Source: Colius striatus
Lineage: Eukaryota; Chordata; Aves; Coliiformes; Coliidae
Reading direction: 5' to 3'
Length of the DNA: 64,000 nucleotides
Assembly: GCF_028858725.1 (NCBI RefSeq)
Contig: NC_084760.1
Span: 79,614,367 to 79,678,366, forward strand
A program made the position numbers and the translations under genes. Below the pieces are notes generated by a model. That model saw only the letters and a program-made list of their open reading frames with translations. It was not told the DNA's origin and ran no database searches. Positions 49,287 through 61,111 of the stretch are shown here, in pieces. Position 1 is the stretch's first letter, and each line of letters starts with the position of its first letter.

Positions 49287-49520
49287 CTGCAGCGAGACGT
49301 GTCGTCAGGCCCCGACTCGCCGCCACTCGGCCACGACTCGCTCCGCTCCGCCCACCTCGGCGCTCACCTGAACAGCGCCGCCGCCCGGGCCCGCCGTGGC
49401 GCTCCGCTCTTCCTCCGCGGCCTCTGGAGCCGAGGCCTTTCCCGGCGGCCCAGCGGCGGCAGGGACGCCGCGGCGAGCGGCGCGGAACTCCACCAGGCGC
49501 CGCTCCACGGCGGCCGCCAT
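48975..49520 (-). CDS. SAYSD1: SAYSvFN domain-containing protein 1 (gene-level entry)
   Basis: Membrane protein of the ER that, in human cells, recognises UFMylated ribosomes at the translocon and helps clear stalled translocating chains. Two exons: 49520-49368 and 49286-48975 (or from 49277 if the second acceptor is used). The protein is 154 or 151 residues against 183 in human. N-terminus MAAAVERRLVEFRAARR matches the human start MEQRLAEFRAAR. Then comes a Pro/Ala/Gly-rich linker shorter than in human, a hydrophobic stretch (LVLKVLLWAVLLALFAELEL, PYFLISLLYWMYAGTRG), the family motif SAYSVFNPGC, and TAEQLERELHYRP near the end. Start chosen at 49520 because it is the first ATG and has a strong context (gcggccATGG). 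Stop TAG at 48975-48977. Very GC-rich, within a CpG island. Confidence 0.96.
49368..49520 (-). CDS. SAYSD1: SAYSD1 exon 1 (coding part)
   Basis: 51 codons from ATG (49520-49518) to GGGAVQ, ending in phase 0 at CAG|gtgagc on -. It holds the N-terminal RRLVEFRAARR element and an acidic piece (APEAAEEERS). Confidence 0.93.
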
Positions 49521-49529
49521 GGCCGCTCC

Positions 49530-49539
49530 GCGCCTGCGC
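49530..49539. promoter_or_regulatory. NRF1-like motif in the SAYSD1 promoter
   Basis: gcgcctgcgc differs by one base from the palindromic NRF1 consensus GCGCATGCGC. It lies 10 bp upstream of the start codon, so the main start site is probably near here. Confidence 0.5.
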
Positions 49540-49997
49540 AAGGGTGTGCGGCGGCCGCGCCGCGCCGGGGCCGAGCGGGGAGGGGGTGGGGCCGAGGAGC
49601 CCGGCCCTGTGGGACGGCCAGTGTGTGTGGCGAGGCAGGGGCGAGCTCCGCAGCGAGGAGCTTCTCGAGACCCAAAGTTGGCTTAGGCCTCACCCGCGAG
49701 GAGCCAGGGACAACCAGCCACTTAGCTCTCTAGAAAAGCTGTAAACCATCAAAGATCTTCTCGTTTTGTTTTGGTTATTTTTTCCCCATATTTAAAGCTT
49801 AATAACTAATGTTGATACCAGACTTCAGAGATTTCTGATTTGTAGACCCCTCCTCATGTTCCTTAAAGTTCCACCCTTCATCATTTACAGACCTCAAATC
49901 TCTCTCCTCGTTTACCATTTTATGATGAGAGAATTGCAAGCAAGAGGTTAAAAGTATTTAAAGTTAGCAGTGCCCACTCATCTGTTGTGCAGACACC

Positions 49998-50278
49998 TGT
50001 GAGCAGGAGGCATTCCAAGTCAGCCTGAGAAGCAGCTAGAGGAGGGAGCCAAATTCTGGGACTGTGCAGACAGCTTCAATTCAGCAAAGCCACAGTGTGT
50101 AAAATGAGGTAGTTGTTTTGTTTCTCTGAAAGGTATATAAGGAGCGTTTCCTTTTTCTGTGTGCATGTTGGGTAGAATGATCCCCCGTGCACCCAGCACT
50201 GCAATAAACTAATGTGGACTTTCTAAACTATAAAACCTGGTTTGGAGAATGCTTTCCTGTCACAGATTTCGGTAACAT
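49998..50278 (+). mobile_element. Probable solo LTR upstream of SAYSD1
   Basis: Starts tgtgagcagg and ends ggtaacat. A TATA box tatataa lies at 50134-50140 and an AATAAA at 50203-50208, the U3-R-U5 order of a + strand retroviral LTR. The stretch around gaatgatcccccgtgcaccc resembles the R/U5 of avian LTRs (from memory). It is flanked by a 7-bp direct repeat agacacc (49991-49997 and 50279-50285). The exact 3' border is uncertain because a final CA would fall one base earlier. Confidence 0.6.
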
Positions 50279-51246
50279 AGACACCAAAAATGAGAGGGAG
50301 AGAATAAAGCAGGAACTGGAGAAAGTGAAGGAGACCTTAGGATTCGGGATGATCAACACATTGGCATTAAGCATTCAAATGTCTGTTTGAGAAAAGACCT
50401 GAGCTGCCTGGGAAGGGGTGACATGGAGGAGGAAGGCACCACACTGGGCATCAGTGGGGTGAGAGGAACCAGTGGAGCCAGTGTTCATCTGCTCCATGCC
50501 ATCTGCCCCATGCCATCGGCTCATGGCCATGAGCAGCATGTGGTGGGCTTCTTCCAACTGAGGCCCTCTGGCCTCGCTGGCATCTCTTGCAACATATGTC
50601 TGCTAAAACTGGACCAAATCATTCCACTTCCACTTATTAAAAAAAACACATTAAAATCAGGAAAACTGGCTATGTCGCATCATCTTTCAGCTATTGGTAC
50701 AGTGGAGAAATAGAAATTTATTTACAGGAGCCAGCTCTTAGCCTGAGGAGTATAATATTTATCACTCCCCAGCGGTAATAGTTAGCAATGAGACATCATT
50801 TCATCCTACAGTGCCGTTTCCAGTTACTTATAGCTTTCTCAGAAGTGACCTTTAGGGCTGAATAGCTCATGCATGTGTCAGCTCAGAAGTGAATATGAGA
50901 AGTCTAATAAAAATCAATTTGGGTGTTCTTAAGTTATCTTAATGTGGAAAAATTTGTGGGTTTTCCCAGCTAAATCGTATTTCAAATGGCTATTTTATGC
51001 TCAGTTACAAAAGAACTTTCCTTTAACCTTCCAACTTTGCAAAAAAAAGTGCCTCAGTGAATGACATTTTTCTCTTTACTTGTGGAAATTTGATTTGGAA
51101 ATAACAGTCGAAAATGTTTAAAGATAGCCCGCACCTGGACATTATTTTATTTTTAGGTTTTTTCTTCCCTCTGTACTACTGTTCATGAAAACAGCTTCTC
51201 CACAAAGTGCTGGGTAATTCCACGTGTTATGTTCTGTGTGCGTCGT
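50279..51246. other. Intergenic, nothing recognised
   Basis: AT-rich sequence with a GC-richer stretch at about 50400-50590 that encodes nothing recognisable. No internal retroviral sequence follows the LTR. Confidence 0.5.
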
Positions 51247-51685
51247 TGTCGGGGTTTTGTCCAGCCGGGGACAAAGAGCCACGAGGGTGCTCGCTCACTC
51301 CTTCCCCTCCGGGCGGAGCGGGGAGGGGAACCAGAGAAAAAGGGGAAAAACCCGCGTAGGTTGAAATAAGAGCGGTTTAATAGAACAACAATAAGAAGAA
51401 ACAAGTTCAAGGAAAAAAAAACAGTTTTAACAGTAAATGAGGGGATATACAAAAGGAACGGTGCGCGCCGCGGCTGCTCATAACCCGGGACCCGACACGA
51501 CCAATCCCGAACGGCAGCCGAGCCCGCGCTCCCGCAGCCCCGCCCCCGACTAGCTCCCTGCCTGTATGTACAGGGCATGATGTCAGTATGGTATCCAATA
51601 CCTGTTGGCCAGCCTGGCTCGGCTGCCCATGCTATGCCCCTTCCTCCTCATCAAAGTTAACCCTATCCTAGCCCAAACCAGGAGA
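51247..51685 (-). mobile_element. Solo LTR, CpG-rich type
   Basis: On + it starts tgtcggggttttgtccagcc and ends cccaaaccaggaga, flanked by near-identical 5-bp repeats gtcgt (51242-51246) and gtcat (51686-51690). On - there is a TATA-like tgtatat (in + ggggatatacaaaa) and a polyA-like ATTAAA at 51376-51381. The order implies - strand transcription. CpG content is still high, which suggests a fairly young insertion or a CpG-rich promoter. Confidence 0.72.
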
Positions 51686-51878
51686 GTCATTAGGCAAACA
51701 AATGTGTTATGTTATCAGATTTTCTTCAAAATGTACTGGATTTAGTGTGTGTTTGCTGTTGTGCACCTATATTTTTTTTTTACTGTTTTAGGCTCCCTAT
51801 GTTGCCATGTATTGTGAGGAAACACATAAAAGAGTGTCCTGACTCATGTCCTTGAAACCTAAGTGTGCTACAGTAACC

Positions 51879-51960
51879 TAGAATCATAGAATCACAGAAT
51901 GATAGGGTTGGAAGGGAGCTTTAGAGATCATCTAGTCCAACCCTCCTGTAGAAGCAAGTA
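51879..51960 (-). repeat. CR1 LINE 3' end fragment
   Basis: tagaatcatagaatcacaga, then gatagggttggaagggagct and tctagtccaaccctcctg; only the last about 80 bp of the element. Confidence 0.9.
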
Positions 51961-54451
51961 ACCTCATTGGTCAATGGCTTTTACTCTACAGACAAACACC
52001 TAACTGAATCTGTATCCATAAAGTCCTAAATGACTTCAGTATGTACTGATTCTAAACAAACACCTTCATTGAATAGATGCATAGTTTTGTTTGTTTAAAA
52101 ACCCATCTGGACTATTTGTTCCCTACTCCATTTCTCACTAAGGTGCTGGGCAGTACATGAAGCCGAATCTTTGCATCCTCAGCTAGTGTTTGGGAGGACA
52201 AGGCACACGTAGAGAAGTTGAAGAGCACTTCTCTGGGACTTTTGAGTCACTTCATGTCTTTCTCACTATGTGTGAGAAAAATAAATGAAATATAATCTAT
52301 TTGTAGGTGTGAGGCTCTGAGCCAAGTCTTGCTCCCCTTTAATCAAAAAATGTTGGGTGCTACTGATAGATCTGTAAGCCTTTATTCTTGATAACTGAAC
52401 TTCTGAAACTGTCAATCAACTTTTAGGAGGCAGCATTAAGACCATTTCAAAAACTTACGACTTTTCAAACTTGGTTTCATGCTAAATCATAATTGTTAGG
52501 CCTATAAGACAAAGAAGCCTACATGCAGATTTCTCTCTGGAGAGATGAAACCCTGTTGTTTTTTACATGTTTCCACTTCAGCGGTTTTGAAACCTTTTCT
52601 TTTATCCCAGCTATCGACTTTTCACTGTATTTTATTCTTTATGATGCAGACAGAATCTTTACATTGTACTCTTAATTGACACCAGTTTAAGGGACTACTT
52701 TTTCAGTACTTGAGGGCTTCCAAACCATTAGGGACCTTGGCTATGGCACTCCATGAGCAAGGGAACTGAAAGAGGTAAGTGACTGCTGAAAGAATTCACA
52801 AAACAAGAAAACTGTCCAAGCCATGTCTAAAGTGCAGTCAATTTTTTATTTTTGGGGAGATGACTGCCATTGTTCTTAATTCATTTTCAAGAGCCTCTGC
52901 TCTTTCGTGCTCATTAGGGAACAAAGAGAACTGAAAACTAATTTGTGGAAATATTTTTAGATGACATTAGAAGTATTTGTGGCAAAGTACAAATGCAATG
53001 GAGTTAAGTTAAACATCGATAGCAATATTCAGATCCCGAGGCACCCTTTGCATTTACCACATCAGCTGCCCATCACCATGTCTTGGCAACCTCTTTATTC
53101 AACAGTACAGGCTCAGGGCCTCGCTCAGTGATTTGGAGTATTGTTCCCTACTTCCTACAGCCGCAGATATCTGTTCGTGCATGCCAGCTTTTTCAGATAT
53201 CAACAGTAATGAAGTCACATTAATTCTCTTGATGGATTGATCTAATTCATTGACAGGAGCTCTCTCCTTCATGAGATAAGCATCCACACACACACATACT
53301 GACTTGCTAAGTGCTATAAATGCAGATAGAAGGGCGACCCATTAATAATATAATGACCTAGCTTAATTAGTTCAATGGAGCTGAGGGTGCATTAGCTTTA
53401 GTTGTTGAGGTCTTGCAGAACATGTATAAAATAGATTGAAGTGCACAGACTCATACTTGTTTAATTCCATACAGAGCTTTCTGCATATCCATTTACTAAT
53501 TAGTTCTAAACTGAAGAGAAGAGCTGCTTCCTTTGTAAAAAAAAAAATCCATTAATTTTCTTTCTTAAAATAGCAGCATTAGGGTACTTCACCTTTAGAC
53601 ATAAAGGAAATTTTTTGTCTGTCTTTTTATTGAACTAGTTTGCGTTCTGAAATGCAAATTTTGTCACATCTGTGTGGTTTCAAATTGTGTACTTTTGTAT
53701 ATACAGCAGTGCATGCCGAAAGGTCCTGAGATGTTAACACTTGTTACTGCTTTATATGCTGAAGTGCTCTATGTTTAAACACATCAAAACACGGACAAAG
53801 CAGAATTATTAACATTTCTGTCACAACTCAGAAATGTTCCTTATCATTTCATGGGAAACTTCCATTTGAGTAAAAGAACACATTAAGTACCCACCACTAG
53901 TTCAATGTCAGCTGTAAATGTCAGATATTTAGTGAAATCATTGTAACAGAAGAAGGAGAGAAGAACTATTTTATTACATTTAGAAGGTAACACTCAGTGA
54001 GCATTTTAGCTGGGTTTTTTTTTGCCATATTCTTAACTTTGATCTGATTCAAAAGTCAAAGTTTTGAAAACTGTTCTAAAACTTCTAGAAAGCAGAATAC
54101 TGCCTTTTGATTTTTGTCATATAAATAGGATGAGAAGAATTGCAGCTGCCAGCTGAAATTCCCTGTAACTTAAGTGAAAGGAAGCCTGATTTTTCACTCC
54201 TATCTGTCAACGTTGTTATGTTGAGATTATCTTCCCAAAAATTTTTTGAGAGGATCTCAATTTTCTGTTGAGATTATATGTTCAAAGCTTTTTATGATTT
54301 TTTTAAAGGAATGATTTGTAACTTTTGTAATTTGTAATTAAAAAAAGTAACTTGAGTGGATAAAAGTTAAAGGGATTTGGCAGAAAGGAAACACCCTTGT
54401 ATTCCAGCTTATCCTCAGATATCAGAGGGTCTGGGAGTGGCTGGGCTTAGA
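51961..54451. other. Intergenic, no gene recognised
   Basis: AT-rich. A block at about 53030-53480 has fewer simple runs and several TAAT-core motifs (taattag, attaat) and may be a conserved non-coding element; a (CA) run is at 53284-53297. The 64-codon - frame at 53099-53293 has no recognised family. Confidence 0.4.
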
Positions 54452-55115
54452 TCCTGAGTGATGCCCAATTGGGTGCTGTAAGTCCCATCGTGTTCGACGA
54501 TTACGGATGCACAAATAGTAAATTCAGTGAGGGGTGGTCACACCTTAGGGGTGGGCAGCCTTTGGGATGGAGGTGTGTTTTGGTATTATCATGATATTAT
54601 AACGACATTATAATGAGCAAAGTTCATCCAAAGGATACAATTTCAACAAAAAAAGATAAACTGTTGGCTCAGGGTAGCAATTAGGCCTCTTATCAGTGCT
54701 GTAGCACCATCAAGTTCCCATCTCTATGGTGATGCTTTGCCGCAGTGTCTTTGCTCCACCCTCCATGCTGTTTCTCTTAGAGTCAGCATACCAAGATCCC
54801 CTGGTGTAGCTAACATCCAAGATTATATTGCCTAAGGAACTATTGTGGAACGGTTTTCATGCATATTGTCCACATTCCACCCTGAAACTTTCCTTAATGC
54901 TATACCTTCTTTTAAAATGTGTATGTCACTTCACTTTCTGTGAATCCCAATAAGTCTCAAAAGGTCACTTCTAGTATCTCTATGAAAGCACTTTTGTGAG
55001 GTTGGAGATACATGAGGCTCTTTGAGTTTGGAGTGAAGATTTTTTTATTGTAGGTTTTCATAGAACTTAACCACAACAGTTCATAACTAGATGGTGTAAC
55101 AACATTTCCCCCACA
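54452..55115 (-). mobile_element. Possible ERVL-like solo LTR
   Basis: On - it begins TGTGGGGGAAATG, a start remembered from avian ERVL LTRs. It is flanked by ttaga at 54447-54451 and 55116-55120. The other end reads ctcagga on -, so the CA end is not preserved. About 664 bp, with unusual isolated CpGs (gtgttcgacgattacgg). Orientation and family are uncertain. Confidence 0.4.
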
Positions 55116-58100
55116 TTAGAGAAGAGGAAAATGAAGTAAAGAGAATGTCAGATGACATCTTAAACATAGTTCTAGATCTGAGTTCTGGTTCCACATCTAT
55201 TTCCTTCAAATCCATTGGAGTTTAAAATACAGAAAATGCTATATGCTAGAAAGTGAATAAAGAGTGAGGAAGACAAAAATACACACATATATAGTCTTCA
55301 GAAGCCCTTCATTAGGAGCACACCATAAATTTTAATGTCCACATTAACTGTCAGTTTTATAGACACTTCCACAAAAATGCAGAGGGCAGCAGAGCACTGA
55401 CCATTTTCATTTTTACAGAGGTGGAATTCTCAGAAAGGTTTTGCAACAACCTTTTCTCAGGTCTTTACGTCTCTGCCCTATATGATAGGGCAAATCACAA
55501 TCCAGAAGCTCTGAGCTATCATCACAGTTGGCAATGTGCATTCTAGCCAGCTGGTTGAAGCCTCAGGCTTTTGATGAGAAATATAATTTGCCTGTAAACA
55601 ATCCAAATTGGGGTGAGACTGCACCTGAGAGAGGTATATCAGACATCGGGGCTTAGTGTTTTGTCTTAATTCCACAGATGATTCACCAGAACACAAGATG
55701 AAGGAGGGAGACGTCATAGCAGTCCTATTCCTCTTTGCTGTACATGGAAGATACGAGCTTACCTAAAATGAGTAGTTGCATATGTATATCTCCACATAAT
55801 CCACGGGACAAAAGTTGGAACTGTTGCTTCTGACAAATTGTCAGATTGCATAGGAATACTCTTTCCATGCAGTTTCTCCTCCTCATCTCCTTTTAGACCA
55901 AATACCTACACCGGATTTTTGAATATTTATGATGATTGCCACCAGAAGTGAAACTGCTCAGGTAAAATCACAGATGACAAAGGTTAAGAGTAAGGCCTTC
56001 CCTAGTCTTTTCAAAGACAGGAATAACTTTAGCCTTTCAGCATGACCTAGGAAAGCACTTTTTGAATCATTATTTAAACATGCAGTATACCAACTGCTTC
56101 TTTCCAAACTCTGCTTCAAATGCCATTGTAACAGAAGCTTTGAGCTCTAAGATGCCCTCAGTAATGCACAAAGGTTGTGTTGAGGTCCACCAGTGAAAGT
56201 TAATGGAAGCCACATACAAATTAAAAGATGGATACACCAGTAATGAACTTAATCCCTAAATTCACCTGGCAGTTACAGAAGGAATTTTTTTTGGGCTTGT
56301 GAACCCTTGGGAGGAAGGCAGGAACAGAAAGCTTTATATCCCACCAGTGCAGTCAGTCAAGGCATCACCAGAATCAGCTGTGAGAAACCTAGTGCTCAGT
56401 GGGGAAATGCTCCAGCTTTTTTTACTATCATACAAAATGTGGGCATCAGCAGCAGTACACAGTTCCCCAAGTACCGGTTCTTTTTCTAATGGAAGTGGTG
56501 ATTACTGGTTCATGCTTGGTGCTGAATCTAGAGCCGTCAGGTATCTCAGCCACGTACCAGAGAATGATATACTCCTAGGGATGAGTAGTTTAAGAATCTC
56601 AAATTAGTTTTATAGAAAATAGGAAGTGAGGATGCTCTGCTCAGTTAAGATGACGCTTCTGTACACACACAGGAGCATCAAGAAAGCTTTCTGGGCAAAG
56701 CCTAGGTAATCACCAGGGCAAAGATTTTGTACCTGGCTGTCTTGGATTACAGCAATACAATCTAAATTCTGTCCAAGTCCCTCACCCATGTTTAGGTGAC
56801 TGCACCTGCTGTATTCATCTAGCATCTCATAACTGTCTTTTTGGATTGAATCAGAGTCCAGAGTGCAACTGATCTGTGTGTAAAGGTCTAATTGAGATTT
56901 CAGCCCCACTCTAGGTGATTACATGCTATTTTGGATCTTAGTGCCAAATGTTGACTTCTAATTCATTAAGAAAATGCCAACAATTTTATCTTCATGATTG
57001 CAAAGAAAACATAGGAACCCAAATGGATTCAACCAGAGTACAATGTACAATAGTGGTACAGAGCTCTTAGGAATCTGAATTCTTTGCTTTATAGGTTAAA
57101 CTTCATAGCTCATAATTCACAGACAGAGCACCTTTCATGACAATATTTGCTCTAATGAATGGAATAAAGATCTGGAAGCAAAACTTCTGTAAGGCACAAT
57201 GAGAAAAGAGAAACAAGATGTAAGAAAGTTTTAAATCTACAAAAGACTCACAGAAAGACAGCCTTTACTAACTGCTGAAAGCTATTAAAAGGGAATTTTG
57301 CCTATTGAAAAAGATGAATAATTTTTTGAATTAAACACATTGCCAATCCTGACTTGCAAAGAAACCTGTTCAGTACTCCAAAATCCAGTACATAATGTAG
57401 AAGCCCACCTCTGACATCTTCAAAGGTGTAAAATGGTGGTCTTCCAACAGTTGCCACTTTCTCTTGAAGTTATTTCCATGGTTTGAGGCTTACACTGAGC
57501 CAAGGAAAAACACCGTTCTTTGCAGAACCATAGTAAGCACCACATCAAACAGAGATTCAGTAGCAGTCTCCTCTGATTAATGATCAAGACACGATATCTC
57601 AGGTGTAGAGCCTAGTAGAGTGGGACTAGAATACACACGTAGGAGAGAAGAACAAGGGAATTCATATGAGAACACCAGAGGTGAGGATGGAGACACTCCA
57701 GTGAATCTTAGAGAAATGGAGATACCAAGCCAGACCCTGTGCTTTCCTGAACTGATGAGACCCTATGATATGAAACCCTGATCCCACTGAAATCAGTGGA
57801 AACTTTGCCAGGACTACACTGGGGTTGGGATTACATCTCTGACAGGCTGAACTAAGCTCATACCTCACTATCTGCTTGATGAGACCTGCAGGCCTCACAC
57901 AAAACTGGTTTACATTATTTCCCTTAAAACCAACACAACAGCAAAAACTTGGGAACTTTTTTTCCCCCTATCATGACAGATCCAGACAATTTATTCTGTT
58001 TATTATACTGTAAGTATTCCCCATTAAATTTGTACCTTATGCATACTTATGTCTTACTTATTTAGGACAAGTAAAGTCCAAAACCGGGTATGGCTGATTC

Positions 58101-61100
58101 TAAGGCAATAAGAGAACAAGGGATACTCATCCTGCCTCTAGTGCTTTTAGAAGCCAGGGGCTTTGCTTTGGCCTTTTGGGTTTTATTCTGAAGGACACTC
58201 AGCATTTCACCCTCAGCAAGTTCAGCATATAACCTCATGTCTGGGCTATATGTTCATGGCAGTCAAAATGGACCAGAGTTTAAGTACTTTCCTTGACCAA
58301 GGCCTCATAGCAATGAAGCTTCAAAAGGAAGCTTGAGTTTAGCAGTCAAGTTTTGAAAGGAAGTGGGGAGGAAAAGCCCAAATCTAATGAAATCATGTTT
58401 CACTAGTACTGGTTACCCTGAGATTTCAGATGGCAGAAAAGACTGAGGACTGTTCCTAGGTCATTTGTTTATCTCATGGGGCAGCAAGGAATGCAATACT
58501 TTCTTTTGTCAGTTCTTCCAAAGGATGACTTAAGTGGCTTTCATAGCCAGGACATTGAGAACATTTAGCACTATTATCCCATCTTTTCTGTTTGAGCAGT
58601 TCAATGAGGACAACAACATGCAGCAGATAAGAAAGGAATTCATGAGGGATAAATATTTAAAGATTAAAAGGTCTGTCATTTATTTTTCTAGAGAAAAATA
58701 GAAATTTAACCAAAAACAACAGTTAAATAATTACATTTTAGTTTTGTAAAACTGAAGTGCTTGTTTTGGAGCCTTCACATTTGGAAGCTGTATTTTGACC
58801 TTAAATACATATCAATGTATATTTTCTTCCTCTGTTAGTGGGCTCTAACTCACATCTGGATAACTTCTGCTGCATTTCAGTTTGTTTGGATTTGGTGTTT
58901 TTTTGGGGTTTTTTTCCCCCCAAGATTCTTGAGAGTAACAACACAAGGAGTAAGAGAGAATGACACTGTGAACCGAAGGCGAAATGATAGCACCCTCTGC
59001 TGTCATTTAAGTGATTACCTTAAAGATTTCTGTATTAATCTCAGAAGTTTTATCTTGCTTGGAAAAAAGCTGCCAGAATTTATGGTTCATAATTTTTAAT
59101 TCATGTTAGAAAGACTATGAATGCCGTGTGATTTATTTCTGTGTTATTGTTTTGTAAATTACTGTAATAATTCACAGACAAGTTTATCTTTTGGAACCTA
59201 AATAGAACTGAAATTTTAAATCTGTGCCATCTGCTTATGTGAGATAGGATTCACCTTTCAAAATACACCTTCTCTGTCAGAAAATGTGTTTTTCATCACA
59301 TGTACACTGATTTTTAACATATGTTTTCTAGACCCACTGTCTGACTGACAAGCCCAAGAGCTAGATGGCTTTAATCTTTACTTCTATAACTCATACAGCT
59401 AATGCTGAAAAGCTGCACAGTACTACTTGAGATTACAGCTCTCTTTGCTGCAGACAGAGCTAATTCTGACACTGATCTCCCAAAGACATATTTGTGGATT
59501 AACTACAGAGGCCTGAAGGGATTTAATTCCAGGATTAGGGGCTGAAATTAATTTTACGTGACACTAGATGAATATACACTCCATCTTTCTTTCTCTAATT
59601 CCTGTTTCCATTCTGGGTTGTATGTATGTTTGTGGTTCTGGAGTAAACAAGTTATAAAATAAAATTGCATATACAGAGACTCTTTAATGATGCATTTATG
59701 GAGTTGAAGGTTTTTGCTGTAGAACTGATTGGATAGATCTCAATTTGTTCTTAATTCACACATGCTCATGAACAGCTAAAATATATTTGATTTATATTAT
59801 TGTGTTCTACACAAAAGCATCTGTGTTTCCAGACTGTGAGATACTGAAAAGGCAGCTCTGGACCAATATCAAGGAAATCCTTTTCTTTAGAAAATTCATG
59901 TGGTGCATTAAGCCAAAAATGGATCAAGTCTTCCTGTATATTTAATGCCTGTTTCATTAAATGGATTTCAGAGTCCGATTTCAGGTTTTCCAACTACCGC
60001 TTTTTCTTTCCAAAGGACAGTTAGTATTTTTTTTTTAATTACTGTTGAGTATCAACATTTTAAATTGAAGTGCTAAGAGAGATTCTTCTGTATTCATTAA
60101 AAGAAGTTGTTCTGCTGGTAGTGGTTTTAAAACATTGAATATCAGTATCCTTCACATTCTTGAATAAAGTGATTTTAAGTAGAGAAGTGCAAAGTAAATA
60201 TTGATCATACACATGAAATACTGTAATTTTTACTGAGAGAGAACAAACAATTATCCCACCATTGCTTGTTTTGGATGTTGTTGTTGCCCAGATTTGTTAG
60301 TATGCAGTAAAGAAAACCAATGGGAATCAACACAACAGAATAAACCAGGTTCTTAGTGGGCATCAGCTGGTGCATAGAAATCACTAGAGCTGCATATGTA
60401 TATATTAGCAAATATTTGGCTTGATATTCTTTATGGAAGATACAGGCCTAATGCTAAGACTCATCAAGTTGGCTCAGTTCAGTGTGCATGTTTATCTGAA
60501 AAAAAAAAAGTCCTCATAGACTGAACAAAATAACATCTGCTGTACAGTTGTATTTACTGTGTGTCATTACTTGCAGGCTCTATAGCCAAAACAATTTGTA
60601 CCATATCTCCAGACCTGTTTGGATGTCTGTAGTTGCCATATTTACCTCCTCAGGCTCACTTCACAAGTGAGTTTATGCCCTCAGCTGTTGTTCTATATTT
60701 TCACGTTCTCCAGTCTTGCCTTACTGAAGAAAAATGAAATCTGTGTTTGAAGGTCACTGCCTTGGTCCTCACATCCCCTTCTCAATACTTAGCAGGACCA
60801 TAGAACTTCCAAGGTAACTGCTGTCTAACAGTGCTTACTTAGGTGCTTCATTATAAGTGTTTATCTTAATGCTTTATTGCACTTACAGTTTTGTTGTGTA
60901 TATCCAGTTTATTCTGTCCATTTGCTAGGTGTCAATCTCTTTAGGCCAAGGGCCACCTTTCACAGCATATAAATCAAGGTTCACAGCATACAAATAGAGG
61001 TACACTTGATGTAGCCTTCAGACAAATTACTAGTGTTTTGCTATCAGGACATTCATCTCTTCATGAAACCCAGTGCACGGTCAGAAGACATTGAAGTCTT

Positions 61101-61111
61101 TCCTTCAACAT
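55116..61111. other. Intergenic, no gene recognised
   Basis: Six kilobases of AT-rich DNA without CR1 copies. Open frames are short and featureless. A CTCF-like sequence on - is at 58991-59004 (caccctctgctgtc on +), with two mismatches to the core. Confidence 0.45.

Larger units (their letters stand above)
48830..49720. promoter_or_regulatory. SAYSD1: CpG island covering SAYSD1 and its promoter
   Basis: Continuous GC-rich, CpG-rich block contrasting with the AT-rich surroundings. No TATA box near the start. An NRF1-like gcgcctgcgc at 49530-49539, just upstream of the ATG, fits a housekeeping promoter. The long + strand open frames here are by-products of GC content. Confidence 0.85.

Noticed and set aside
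49280..49744. Long + strand open frames opposite SAYSD1
   Set aside because: Arg/Pro/Ala-rich by-products of the CpG island; the - strand frame matches SAYSD1.
51183..51578. 131-residue - strand frame as a gene
   Set aside because: Falls within the LTR 51247-51685 and reads through its promoter and polyA regions.
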